This document shows, in pieces, positions 26,992-35,254 of a DNA stretch of 47,330 bases (positions within the stretch are counted from its first letter, which is position 1; each line of letters starts with the position of its first letter). A model generated the notes under the pieces. It was not told the DNA's origin. It ran no database searches and saw only the letters and a program-made list of their open reading frames with translations. The DNA comes from Streptomyces echinatus (GTDB lineage Bacteria > Actinomycetota > Actinomycetes > Streptomycetales > Streptomycetaceae), in the NCBI RefSeq assembly GCF_014203595.1, contig NZ_JACHJK010000030.1, positions 1-47,330 of the forward strand, written 5' to 3'. A program made the position numbers and the translations under genes.

Positions 26992-29250
26992 TTACGCCAG
27001 CAGCGCCGGGATCGTGCCCTCGTGGGCCTCACGCAGTTCGGCCAGGGTCAGCGAGAACTCGCCCTGGACCTCCACCGCGTCCCCGTCCACGACACCGATG
27101 CGGGTGGCCGGCAGGCCGCGCGCACCGCACATGTCGTTGAACCGGAGCTCCTCCGAACGCGGCACGGCGACGACGGCGCGCCCGGCCGACTCGGAGAACA
27201 GGAAGGTGAAGGCGTCCAGACCGTCGGGCACGACCAGACGCGCGCCCTTGCCGCCGAGCAGCGCCGACTCGACCACGGCCTGGACCAGACCGCCGTCGGA
27301 CAGGTCGTGCGCGGAGTCGATCATGCCGTCGCGGGAGGCGGAGATCAGGATCTCGGCCAGCAGGCGCTCCCGCTCCAGGTCCACCTGCGGGGGCAGGCCG
27401 CCCAGGTGGTCGTGGATCACCTGGGACCAGGCGGAGCCGCCGAACTCCTCACGGGTGTCGCCGAGGAGGTAGAGCAGCTGGCCCTCCTCCTGGAAGGCGA
27501 CCGGGGTGCGGCGGGCGACGTCGTCGATCACGCCGAGCACAGCGACGACCGGGGTCGGGTGGATCGCCGCCTCGCCCGTCTGGTTGTAGAGCGAGACGTT
27601 GCCGCCGGTCACCGGGGTGCCCAGCTGCTGGCAGCCGTCGGCCAGACCGCGCACGGCCTCCGCGAACTGCCACATCACCGCCGGGTCCTCGGGCGAGCCG
27701 AAGTTCAGGCAGTCGGAGACCGCGAGGGGCTTGGCGCCCGTGGTGGCGACATTGCGGTAGGCCTCGGCCAGGGCCAGCTGGGCGCCCGCGTACGGGTCCA
27801 GCTTGGCGTAGCGGCCGTTGCCGTCCGTCGCGATGGCGACGCCGAGACCGGTCTGCTCGTCCACGCGGATCATGCCGGAGTCCTCCGGCTGGGCGAGGAC
27901 GGTGTTGCCCTGCACGAAGTGGTCGTACTGGGAGGTGATCCACTTCTTGGAGGCCTGGTTGGGCGAGGCCACCAGCCTGCGGACCTGGTCCTTCAGCTCG
28001 TCCGGGGTCTCGGGCCGCGGCAGCTTGTTCGCGTCGTCGGCCTGGAGGGCGTCCTGCCACTCGGGGCGGGCGTACGGGCGCTCGTAGACCGGGCCCTCGT
28101 GCGCGACCGTGCGCGGGTTGACGTCGACGATCTTCTCGCCGTGCCAGAAGATCTCCAGCCGGTCGCCGTCGGTCACCTCACCGATGACGGTGGCGATGAC
28201 GTCCCACTTCTCGCAGATCTCCAGGAAGCGGTCGACCTTCTCCGGCTCCACGACCGCGCACATGCGTTCCTGCGACTCGCTCATGAGGATCTCCTCGGGC
28301 GAGAGCGTGGAGTCGCGCAGCGGGACGTCGTCCAGGGTCACGCGCATGCCACCGGAGCCGTTGGAGGCGAGCTCCGAGGTGGCGCAGGAGAGACCGGCGG
28401 CACCGAGGTCCTGGATGCCGACGACGAGCTTCTCCCTGAAGGCCTCCAGGGTGCACTCGATGAGGAGCTTCTCCTGGAAGGGGTCGCCGACCTGGACGGC
28501 GGGGCGCTTGGAGGGCTTGGCGTCGTCGAAGGTCTCCGAGGCCAGGATCGAGGCGCCGCCGATGCCGTCGCCGCCGGTCCGGGCGCCGTACAGGATGACC
28601 TTGTTGCCCGCGCCGGAGGCCTTCGCGAGGTGGATGTCCTCGTGCCGCATCACGCCGATGGCACCGGCGTTGACCAGCGGGTTGCCCTGGTAGCAGGCGT
28701 CGAAGACGACCTCGCCGCCGATGTTGGGCAGGCCCAGGCAGTTGCCGTAGCCGCCGATGCCCGCGACGACGCCCGGCAGGACGCGCTTGGTGTCGGGGTG
28801 GTCGGCCGCGCCGAAGCGCAGCGGGTCCACGACCGCGACCGGGCGGGCGCCCATCGCGATGATGTCGCGGACGATGCCGCCGACGCCCGTGGCCGCGCCC
28901 TGATAGGGCTCCACGTAGGAGGGGTGGTTGTGCGACTCCACCTTGAAGGTGACCGCGTAGCCCTGGCCGACGTCGACGACACCGGCGTTCTCGCCGATGC
29001 CGACGAGCAGGGCGTCGGACTGCGGGGCCTTCTCGCCGAACTGGCGCAGGTGGACCTTGGAGGACTTGTACGAGCAGTGCTCGGACCACATGACCGAGTA
29101 CATGGCGAGCTCGGCGCCGGTCGGGCGGCGGCCGAGGATCTCCACCACCCGCTCGTACTCGTCCTTCTTCAGACCGAGTTCGGCCCAGGGCAGCTCGACG
29201 TCGGGGGTCGCGGCCGCGTGCTCGACCGTGTCCAGAGGCGTCCGGCTCAT
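26992..29250 (-). CDS. purL: FGAM synthase large subunit
   Basis: 752 residues from ATG 29250, the typical length for small-type PurL working with separate PurQ and PurS. Motifs: MWSEHCSYKSSK, FKVESHNHPS, GGIVRDIIAMGARP, GNCLGLPNIGGEV, ALPVTGGNVSLYN-like TPVTGGNVSLYNQTG, and AHDLSDGGLVQAV. It amidates FGAR to FGAM with ATP, using ammonia from PurQ. The start codon overlaps the purQ stop by four bases (ATGA), indicating translational coupling in purS-purQ-purL. Confidence 0.97.
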   Translation of the reverse strand: MSRTPLDTVEHAAATPDVELPWAELGLKKDEYERVVEILGRRPTGAELAMYSVMWSEHCSYKSSKVHLRQFGEKAPQSDALLVGIGENAGVVDVGQGYAVTFKVESHNHPSYVEPYQGAATGVGGIVRDIIAMGARPVAVVDPLRFGAADHPDTKRVLPGVVAGIGGYGNCLGLPNIGGEVVFDACYQGNPLVNAGAIGVMRHEDIHLAKASGAGNKVILYGARTGGDGIGGASILASETFDDAKPSKRPAVQVGDPFQEKLLIECTLEAFREKLVVGIQDLGAAGLSCATSELASNGSGGMRVTLDDVPLRDSTLSPEEILMSESQERMCAVVEPEKVDRFLEICEKWDVIATVIGEVTDGDRLEIFWHGEKIVDVNPRTVAHEGPVYERPYARPEWQDALQADDANKLPRPETPDELKDQVRRLVASPNQASKKWITSQYDHFVQGNTVLAQPEDSGMIRVDEQTGLGVAIATDGNGRYAKLDPYAGAQLALAEAYRNVATTGAKPLAVSDCLNFGSPEDPAVMWQFAEAVRGLADGCQQLGTPVTGGNVSLYNQTGEAAIHPTPVVAVLGVIDDVARRTPVAFQEEGQLLYLLGDTREEFGGSAWSQVIHDHLGGLPPQVDLERERLLAEILISASRDGMIDSAHDLSDGGLVQAVVESALLGGKGARLVVPDGLDAFTFLFSESAGRAVVAVPRSEELRFNDMCGARGLPATRIGVVDGDAVEVQGEFSLTLAELREAHEGTIPALLA

Positions 29251-29927
29251 GCGTTGACCAGCTTCTTGAGGATCGAGGTGAAGAACGGCAGGCCGTCGGT
29301 ACGGCCCGTACCGATCAGCGGCTCGACGGCGTGCTCGGGGTGCGGCATGAGGCCGACGACGTTCCCGGCCTCGTTGGTGATGCCGGCGATGTCCCGCAGC
29401 GAGCCGTTGGGGTTGAAGTCCAGGTAGCGGAAGACGACCCGGCCCTCCGCCTCCAGCTTGTCGAGCGTGTACTCGTCGGCGACGTACCGGCCGTCCATGT
29501 TCTTCAGCGGGATGTGGATCTCCTGGCCCTGGCGGTAGTCGCCGGTCCACGAGGTCTCCGCGTTCTCCACCCGCAGCTTCTGGTCGCGGCAGATGAAGTG
29601 GAGGTGGTCGTTGCCGAGCATCGCGCCCGGGAGCAGATGGGCCTCGGTGAGGATCTGGAAGCCGTTGCAGATGCCGAGGACCGGCAGTCCGGCCTTCGCC
29701 TGCTCGATCAGGGAGCCCATCACCGGCGAGAAACGGGCGATGGCGCCGGCCCGCAGGTAGTCGCCGTAGGAGAAACCGCCGCACAGGACGACGGCGTCGA
29801 CCTGCTTGAGGTCCTTGTCCTTGTGCCACAGGGCGACCGGCTCGGCGCCCGCGAGGCGGATCGCACGCTGGGTGTCCCGGTCGTCCAGGCTCCCCGGGAA
29901 AGTGACGACGCCAATACGAGCGGTCAC
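29247..29927 (-). CDS. purQ: FGAM synthase glutaminase subunit
   Basis: 226 residues from GTG 29927. It is a class-I glutamine amidotransferase: GGFSYGDYLRAGAIA, the nucleophile elbow GICNGFQ with catalytic cysteine, and MPHPEHA carrying the catalytic histidine and glutamate. It supplies ammonia to PurL. It overlaps purS upstream and purL downstream by four bases each. Confidence 0.96.
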   Translation of the reverse strand: MTARIGVVTFPGSLDDRDTQRAIRLAGAEPVALWHKDKDLKQVDAVVLCGGFSYGDYLRAGAIARFSPVMGSLIEQAKAGLPVLGICNGFQILTEAHLLPGAMLGNDHLHFICRDQKLRVENAETSWTGDYRQGQEIHIPLKNMDGRYVADEYTLDKLEAEGRVVFRYLDFNPNGSLRDIAGITNEAGNVVGLMPHPEHAVEPLIGTGRTDGLPFFTSILKKLVNA

Positions 29928-30187
29928 TTGTCCGCCTCCGCGACTTCGTCGACCCGGACCGTGAAGTCCTCGATCACGGTGTTGGCGAGGAAGGATTCCG
30001 CGAGATCGCGGATCCGGGTGAGCGCGGCCTCGTCAACCGGCCCGTCAACTTCCAGTTCGAAACGCTTTCCCTGACGTACGTCCGAGATCCCTTCGAAACC
30101 CAGACGCGGCAGCGCACGCTGGACCGCCTGGCCCTGGGGGTCGAGGATCTCCGGCTTGAGCATGACGTCGACTACGACGCGTGCCAC
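29924..30187 (-). CDS. purS: FGAM synthase subunit PurS
   Basis: 87 residues. GTG 30187 is preferred over GTG 30193 because GGGAG stands five bases before it and it gives the conserved MARVVVDVMLKPEILDPQGQ start. The rest (RALPRLGFEGISDVRQGK, ESFLANTVIEDFTVRV) is standard PurS. It bridges PurQ and PurL in the FGAM synthase complex. It is the first gene of the purSQL unit; the stop overlaps purQ by four bases (GTGA). Confidence 0.95.
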   Translation of the reverse strand: MARVVVDVMLKPEILDPQGQAVQRALPRLGFEGISDVRQGKRFELEVDGPVDEAALTRIRDLAESFLANTVIEDFTVRVDEVAEADK

Positions 30188-30497
30188 TGGCACTCCCGGT
30201 GTGTGGTGCTGAGCAGGTTCCTTCAGACTACCCGCACAAAATTTCTACGCGAGTAGAGTTGGAGGAAAGTACGTGAGGCGCATCACGATCGGGTGTCGAA
30301 GTCGCGCACCCGTGAAAAGTTCTGGGAAAGTTCCACAGTCCGCCCGTTTCACCTATTGCGCCCGGACACGCGGACGGATTTAGTCGGGCTTCACTTTCCT
30401 TTGCCGGGCACTGTACAAATGAATTGGCAATAGCCGATACTCGGCATGTCGTCGGCGCTGAGCTGTAACGACGTGCCGCACGAAGGGACCGATATTC
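30188..30497. promoter_or_regulatory. Divergent promoter region of purS and lsr2-type gene
   Basis: 310 bp between divergent genes, relatively AT-rich. A short inverted repeat TCTAC-GCGA-GTAGA (30244-30257) sits about 57 bp before purS and could be an operator. The part near 30420-30470 (TACAAATGAATTGGCAATAG) is the AT-rich likely promoter zone of the lsr2-type gene. No gene inside. Confidence 0.5.
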
Positions 30498-30815
30498 GTG
30501 GCGCAAAAAGTCGTGGTCACTCTCTTTGACGACATCGACGGCTCGGAAGCGGCGGAGACGATCGCCTTCGGACTCGACGGCAAGTCGTACGAGATCGACC
30601 TGAACGAATCCAACGCCGAAAAACTGCGCAAGGCGCTCGCGCCCTACGTCGAGGCCGGCCGCAAGCGGTCGCGGTCCGGCAAGGCGTACAAGCAGACGGA
30701 GGTCGCCCCCGACCCGGCGGCCGTCCGCGCCTGGGCCCAGGCCAACAAGATGGACGTCCCCGCGCGCGGACGCATCCCGAAGAAGGTCTACGAGGCGTTC
30801 AGCGCCGCGCAGTGA
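30498..30815 (+). CDS. lsrL: Lsr2-family nucleoid protein (LsrL type)
   Basis: 105 residues from GTG 30498, with GAAGGGA upstream. The N-terminal dimerisation domain (QKVVVTLFDDIDGSEAAETI, YEIDLNESNAEKLRKAL) and a C-terminal DNA-binding domain with RGR at 90-92 (VPARGRIPKKVYEAF) match Lsr2, an AT-hook-like xenogeneic silencer. Streptomyces have two paralogues; the one next to purS is the less studied LsrL. It is expected to bind AT-rich DNA along the chromosome. Single gene with a terminator. Confidence 0.9.
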   Translation: MAQKVVVTLFDDIDGSEAAETIAFGLDGKSYEIDLNESNAEKLRKALAPYVEAGRKRSRSGKAYKQTEVAPDPAAVRAWAQANKMDVPARGRIPKKVYEAFSAAQ

Positions 30816-30831
30816 GCCCGCGAAGGGGCGT

Positions 30832-30863
30832 GCCCTCAGGGTCCGTCAGAGGACCCTGAGGGC
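30832..30863 (+). terminator. Terminator after the lsr2-type gene
   Basis: A perfect 13-bp stem GCCCTCAGGGTCC (30832-30844) with its complement at 30851-30863, 16 bases after the stop codon. Confidence 0.85.
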
Positions 30864-30982
30864 CGTGCACTTGGGACATACGGGGCCCGAGGGGGAGTCG
30901 ACTTGCGCTACCCCCCTGCTGATCAGCTAATGTCTGGGACACACCGAGGGGCGAGGCCGACAGGCCGGATCCCGAGGACCAT

Positions 30983-31054
30983 GCGGGTGTAGTTCAGTAG
31001 TAGAACATCCCCCTTCCAGGGGGAAGGCGCAGTGTGCGATCCCTGTCACCCGCT
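30983..31054 (+). tRNA. tRNA-Gly (UCC)
   Basis: 72 nt: acceptor GCGGGTG/CACCCGC, anticodon loop CTTCCAG giving UCC. CCA is not encoded. Confidence 0.92.
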
Positions 31055-31134
31055 CTGCATCGCCGTCCCGACCACTGTTGTGGATCGGGTAGGCTGGTGC
31101 CCGCACCGGTCGGTGGGAGCCGATCGGGAGCAGT

Positions 31135-31207
31135 GCGGACGTAGCTCAGTTGGTAGAGCGCAACCTTGCCAAGGTTGAGGTCGCGAGTTCGAGCCTCGTC
31201 GTCCGCT
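31135..31207 (+). tRNA. tRNA-Gly (GCC), copy 1
   Basis: 73 nt: acceptor GCGGACG/CGTCCGC, anticodon loop TTGCCAA giving GCC. Identical to 35075-35147. Confidence 0.95.
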
Positions 31208-31214
31208 CGGGAAA

Positions 31215-31243
31215 GAGACCCCGGTCCAATGGACCGGGGTCTC
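31215..31243 (+). terminator. Terminator after tRNA-Gly copy 1
   Basis: A perfect 13-bp stem GAGACCCCGGTCC (31215-31227) with its complement at 31231-31243, followed by TTCGTT. Confidence 0.88.
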
Positions 31244-31334
31244 TTCGTTGTCCGGCACCGGCGCTGACATTTGTCATGCCCAGTGATGACACCGCGCACT
31301 GCCGGGCGGAAAGCGGCGCCGGGACGCTGGTGCC

Positions 31335-32273
31335 ATGGACATCGACGAACACGAGCACGTGATCGAGGTCACCGACCTCAAGCGCGTCTACGGGGGCGGG
31401 TTCGAGGCCGTACGCGGAATCACCTTCTCCGTGGCACGGGGAGAGATCTTCGCCCTGCTGGGCACCAACGGCGCCGGAAAGACCTCGACGGTCGAACTGC
31501 TGGAAGGACTCGCGGCGCCGGCCGGCGGACGGGTCCGGGTGCTGGGCCACGACCCCTTCCGCGAACGGTCCGCCGTACGGCCCCGCACCGGCGTGATGCT
31601 CCAGGAAGGCGGCTTCCCCGCCGAACTGACCGTCGCGGAGACCGCCCGCATGTGGGCCGGCTGCACCAGCGGGGCCCGCCCGGAAGCCGAGGTGCTTCAG
31701 CGGGTGGGGCTCGCCGGCAAGCACGGGGTGCGCGTCAAGCAGCTGTCCGGCGGTGAACGGCGGCGCCTGGACCTGGCGCTCGCCCTGCTCGGCGATCCCG
31801 AGGTGCTGTTCCTCGACGAGCCGACGACCGGGCTCGACGCGGAGGGCCGCCGTGACACCTGGGCACTGGTGCGCGAGCTGCGGGCCGCGGGCACGACCGT
31901 GCTGCTCACCACGCACTACCTGGAGGAGGCCGAGGGCCTCGCCGACCGGCTCGCCATCCTGCACGCGGGCCGGATCGCCGTCTCCGGAACTCCGGCCGAG
32001 GTCACCGCCGGCCGCCCCTCGCGGATGTCCTTCGAACTTCCCGACGGCTACTTCCTCGGCGATCTGCCGCCCCTCGCCGACCTCGGCGTCTGCGGGCACG
32101 AGAGCGACGGCCGGGTGGTCCGGCTGCGCACCACGGAACTGCAGCGCACCGCCACCGGTGTGCTGACCTGGGCCGACCGGGCCGGAGTCGAGCTGCGCGG
32201 ACTGGACGTCCGCTCGGCCTCGCTGGAGGAGGCGTTCCTCGGGATCGCACAGGAGCAGGGGGTGGCGGCATGA
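31335..32273 (+). CDS. ABC transporter ATPase
   Basis: 312 residues from ATG 31335. Walker A LLGTNGAGKTST (43-50 core), Q-loop MLQEGG, signature LSGGERRRLDLA, Walker B VLFLDEPTTGLD and H-loop LLTTHYLEEAE are all intact, followed by a C-terminal domain typical of DrrA/CcmA-type exporters. It powers an ABC-2 efflux pump. Its stop overlaps the permease start by four bases. It is the first gene of a four-gene cassette with a sensor kinase and response regulator, suggesting that export responds to an envelope signal. Confidence 0.92.
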   Translation: MDIDEHEHVIEVTDLKRVYGGGFEAVRGITFSVARGEIFALLGTNGAGKTSTVELLEGLAAPAGGRVRVLGHDPFRERSAVRPRTGVMLQEGGFPAELTVAETARMWAGCTSGARPEAEVLQRVGLAGKHGVRVKQLSGGERRRLDLALALLGDPEVLFLDEPTTGLDAEGRRDTWALVRELRAAGTTVLLTTHYLEEAEGLADRLAILHAGRIAVSGTPAEVTAGRPSRMSFELPDGYFLGDLPPLADLGVCGHESDGRVVRLRTTELQRTATGVLTWADRAGVELRGLDVRSASLEEAFLGIAQEQGVAA

Positions 32274-33157
32274 GCGGGGTGCGCATGGACGCGGCAGGCG
32301 GCGGCCGCGGGGCCGGCACGGGAACAGCGGACGGCGAGACGAGCGGGGTTCACATGGGAGCCGGCGGAACGGTTGGCGGGATGCGCGGGGCGTTCGCCCC
32401 CTCGGCGCGGCGGCTACGGGCCCTGGCACGGGCCGAACTCGCCCTGCTCGGCCGCAACCGCGGCGTCGTCTTCACCGCACTGGCCGTACCACTGGCCATC
32501 CCGTTCACCATGCGCCCGGCCCTCGACCAGCTGGACCTGGCGAAGGCCGGGCTGAGCATCGGCACGACGCTGCTGACCACCGCCATCGGCTTCTCCTTCC
32601 TCTTCGCCGTCTACACCGCCCTGGTCAGCGCCTACGTCGCCCGCCGCGAGGAACTCGTCCTCAAACGGCTGCGCACGGGCGAGCTGTCCGACACCGAGAT
32701 CCTCACCGGAACCGCGCTGCCCCCGGTCCTCCTCGGCCTCGCCCAGGCCCTCGTCCTGTGCGCCGGCTGCGCCGCGCTGCTGCACACGGGGGCTCCGAAG
32801 GCGCCGTACCTGCTGCTGCCCGGACTGCTCGCCGGACTCGTGGTCAGCGCCGCGCTCGCCGCCCTCACCTCGTCCTTCACCAGGACCGCCGAGAGCGCCC
32901 AGGTGACCGCGCTGCCCCTGATGTTCCTGTCCATGGCCGGGTCCGGGATCTCCGTGCCCACCGAGTTCATGCCCGACCGGCTCGCCTCCGTCTGCGAACT
33001 CCTCCCGCTGTCCCCGGCGATCCGCCTGGTGCGCGGCGGCTGGACCGGCCAGTTGAGCGCGTACGAGACACTGGGCGCCCTCGCGACCGCGCTGGCCTGG
33101 ACGATCGTGGCGGTGTTTGCTGTACGGCGGTGGTTCCGGTGGGATCCACGGCGCTGA
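32270..33157 (+). CDS. ABC-2 type permease
   Basis: 295 residues from ATG 32270. The first about 45 residues are glycine-rich and soluble; internal starts such as ATG 32285 or 32354 are possible, but the ATGA overlap with the ATPase supports 32270. Six hydrophobic segments follow, with REELVLKRLRTGELSDTEIL in the cytoplasmic loop and LPLSPAIRLVRGGW before the last helix, both characteristic of ABC-2 exporters of the drug/antibiotic type. Partner of the preceding ATPase. Confidence 0.88.
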   Translation: MSGVRMDAAGGGRGAGTGTADGETSGVHMGAGGTVGGMRGAFAPSARRLRALARAELALLGRNRGVVFTALAVPLAIPFTMRPALDQLDLAKAGLSIGTTLLTTAIGFSFLFAVYTALVSAYVARREELVLKRLRTGELSDTEILTGTALPPVLLGLAQALVLCAGCAALLHTGAPKAPYLLLPGLLAGLVVSAALAALTSSFTRTAESAQVTALPLMFLSMAGSGISVPTEFMPDRLASVCELLPLSPAIRLVRGGWTGQLSAYETLGALATALAWTIVAVFAVRRWFRWDPRR

Positions 33158-33174
33158 GGAACGGGGAGGCGCGG

Positions 33175-34440
33175 ATGCTGGGACGCGTACGGCGGTGGCA
33201 GCAGCGGCACTGGGTGGAGCGGAGCAAGGCCGAGCGGGTGGAGCTGCAGAGCCTCGGCACCTGGCACATCAGCATCTGGATCTTCTCGCTGAGCTGGCTG
33301 CTGCTGCCGCTCGTCGGCGGACTCGATCGACGGCCGCTGCCGCTGGCCCTCGGCGCGCTGCTCGGCGCCGTCGGCCTGCTCCAGTGCTGGGCCGCCGGCC
33401 GGCTGCTGCGGCCCGCGCTGGACCACTACCTCGGCCGTGCCGTGCTGCCGGCGGGTGCCCTGCGCGGCGCGGTGTGCCTGTGCGTCCTCGCGCTCGCGCT
33501 GACCGCGACGCTCAGGGCCGTCGACGGAGCGGAGCCGTTCACCGTCCAGCTCGCGCTCGCCGCGCTGCTCATGCCCCTCGGGCTGCCGTACGCGTTCCTC
33601 GTGCCGATCCGGGTGTACCTGCGCCGGGCCGCGGGACTCGCGGTGGTGGTCGTCGCCGTCTTCGCGGCGGTGCGCCCGAGCGGCCTCGACCTGGTCGCCA
33701 CCGCGGCGTTCGTCGTCTTCGCCGCCGGCTTCGCCCTCCTCGCCACCCGCTGCGGCGCCTGGACCCTCTCCGTGCTCTGGGAGGCGGAGCGCGCCCGGGA
33801 GATCGAGGCCCGGCTGGCCGTCGCCGAGGAACGGCTGCGGTTCGGGCGGGACCTGCACGACGTGCTGGGGCGGAACCTGTCCGTGATCTCCCTCAAGAGC
33901 GAGCTGGCCGTCCAACTGGCCTTGCGCAAGCGGCCGGAGGCCGTGGAGCAGATGATCGAGGTGCAGCGCATCGCCCAGGAGTCGCAGCGGGAGGTGCGGG
34001 CGGTCGTGCGCGGTTACCGGGAGGCCGATCTGGGGGCCGAACTCGCCGGTGCGCAAGGAGTGCTGGCCGCGGCGGGCATCGCGTGCGAGGTCCGGGCGGA
34101 GGCCACCGGGCTGCCCGCCGAGGTGCAGTCCGCGCTCGGCTGGGTGGTGCGCGAGGCGGCCACCAACGTGCTGCGGCACGGCGACGCGAGCCGGTGCGAG
34201 GTGGGACTCGAGGTGGTGGAGGGACATGTGGTGCTGACGGTGGAGAACGATGGAGCCGTGACGTCGGGCGGGAGCGGCGGCTCTGGACTCGCCGGGCTGC
34301 GGGAACGGCTCGCCGCCGTGAACGGGACCCTGGAGGCGGGACTCACCGGCACCGGCCGGGACCGGTTCCGGCTGGTGGCGGAGGTGCCCCTCACGACCGC
34401 CGGAGACGTACCCCTGACGGTGAGAGGAGTCACCTCGTGA
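33175..34440 (+). CDS. Sensor histidine kinase (NarL-type partner)
   Basis: 421 residues from ATG 33175, with GGGGAGG upstream. Five to six membrane helices occupy residues 30-200 with little external loop, as in intramembrane-sensing DesK-like kinases. The dimerisation domain has ERLRFGRDLHDVLGRNLSVI with phospho-accepting H228, then a HATPase with VVREAATNVLRHGDAS (N-box) and GSGLAGLRERL (G-box). It would sense membrane state or a transported compound. It lies 17 bp after the permease and overlaps the regulator by four bases. Confidence 0.92.
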   Translation: MLGRVRRWQQRHWVERSKAERVELQSLGTWHISIWIFSLSWLLLPLVGGLDRRPLPLALGALLGAVGLLQCWAAGRLLRPALDHYLGRAVLPAGALRGAVCLCVLALALTATLRAVDGAEPFTVQLALAALLMPLGLPYAFLVPIRVYLRRAAGLAVVVVAVFAAVRPSGLDLVATAAFVVFAAGFALLATRCGAWTLSVLWEAERAREIEARLAVAEERLRFGRDLHDVLGRNLSVISLKSELAVQLALRKRPEAVEQMIEVQRIAQESQREVRAVVRGYREADLGAELAGAQGVLAAAGIACEVRAEATGLPAEVQSALGWVVREAATNVLRHGDASRCEVGLEVVEGHVVLTVENDGAVTSGGSGGSGLAGLRERLAAVNGTLEAGLTGTGRDRFRLVAEVPLTTAGDVPLTVRGVTS

Positions 34441-35051
34441 GTGCGCCGGTACGGCTGTTGCTCGCCGACGACGAGCATCTGATCCGGGGTGCGCTGGCCG
34501 CGCTGCTGTCGCTGGAGGACGACCTGCTGATCGTCGCGGAGGCGGCGAGCGGGCCCGAGGCGCTGGCGATGGCACGGGCGCACGAACCCGACGTGGCCGT
34601 CCTGGATCTCCAGATGCCGGGCGCCGACGGTGTGAAGGTCGCCACATCCCTGCGCGTCGAACTGCCCGGCTGCCAGGTGCTGATCGTCACCGGTCACGGG
34701 CGGCCCGGGCATCTGAAACGGGCGCTCGCGGCCGGTGTGCGCGGGTTCGTCCCGAAGACCGTCAGCGCCCAGCGGCTCGCCGAGATCATCCGGACCGTGC
34801 ACGCCGGAAGCCGTTACGTCGACCCGGAGTTGGCCGCCGACGCGATCTCCGCCGGGGACTCGCCGCTGACCGCGCGGGAGGCCGAGGTGCTGGAGCTGGC
34901 CGCCGACGGCGCACCGGTCGCGGAGATCGCCGAGCGGGCCGCGCTGTCGCCGGGGACCGTGCGGAACTACCTCTCCTCCGCCGTCACGAAACTCGGTGCC
35001 GAGAACCGGCATGCGGCAGTGCGTCTCGCACGCGAGCGAGGTTGGGTATAG
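34437..35051 (+). CDS. NarL/LuxR-family response regulator
   Basis: 204 residues from GTG 34437 (GTGA overlap with the kinase stop). The receiver domain has the acidic pair D11-D12, phospho-acceptor D57 (VAVLDLQMPG) and the lysine in FVPKTV. The C-terminal LuxR helix-turn-helix reads LTAREAEVLELAADGAPVAEIAERAALSPGTVRNYLSSA. It likely controls the ABC genes of its own operon. The stop is 23 bp before tRNA-Gly copy 2. Confidence 0.93.
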   Translation: MSAPVRLLLADDEHLIRGALAALLSLEDDLLIVAEAASGPEALAMARAHEPDVAVLDLQMPGADGVKVATSLRVELPGCQVLIVTGHGRPGHLKRALAAGVRGFVPKTVSAQRLAEIIRTVHAGSRYVDPELAADAISAGDSPLTAREAEVLELAADGAPVAEIAERAALSPGTVRNYLSSAVTKLGAENRHAAVRLARERGWV

Positions 35052-35074
35052 TTGCTCTCGCGCCACGGCGCACT

Positions 35075-35147
35075 GCGGACGTAGCTCAGTTGGTAGAGCG
35101 CAACCTTGCCAAGGTTGAGGTCGCGAGTTCGAGCCTCGTCGTCCGCT
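35075..35147 (+). tRNA. tRNA-Gly (GCC), copy 2
   Basis: 73 nt, identical to 31135-31207 and in the same direction. The two copies bracket the ABC/two-component cassette. Confidence 0.95.
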
Positions 35148-35154
35148 CCATGGA

Positions 35155-35182
35155 GAAGCCCCCGGTTCCGGCCGGGGGCTTC
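35155..35182. terminator. Terminator between tRNA-Gly and purC
   Basis: An 11-bp stem GAAGCCCCCGG (35155-35165) with its complement at 35172-35182, followed by a second GC-rich hairpin (about 35190-35213) and further GC-rich repeats up to 35245. It serves the tRNA on one strand and purC on the other. Confidence 0.75.
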
Positions 35183-35254
35183 TTGCGTCGGCCCCCGGTG
35201 TCCGCCGGGGGCCTTCTGCGTGGGTGCCCCCGGCGGGCGCCGGGGGCCGGGGCG

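Noticed and set aside
33117..35051. Fusion protein spanning kinase and regulator in the third frame
   Set aside because: The first part is an out-of-frame shadow of the kinase; only the part from 34437 is the response regulator.
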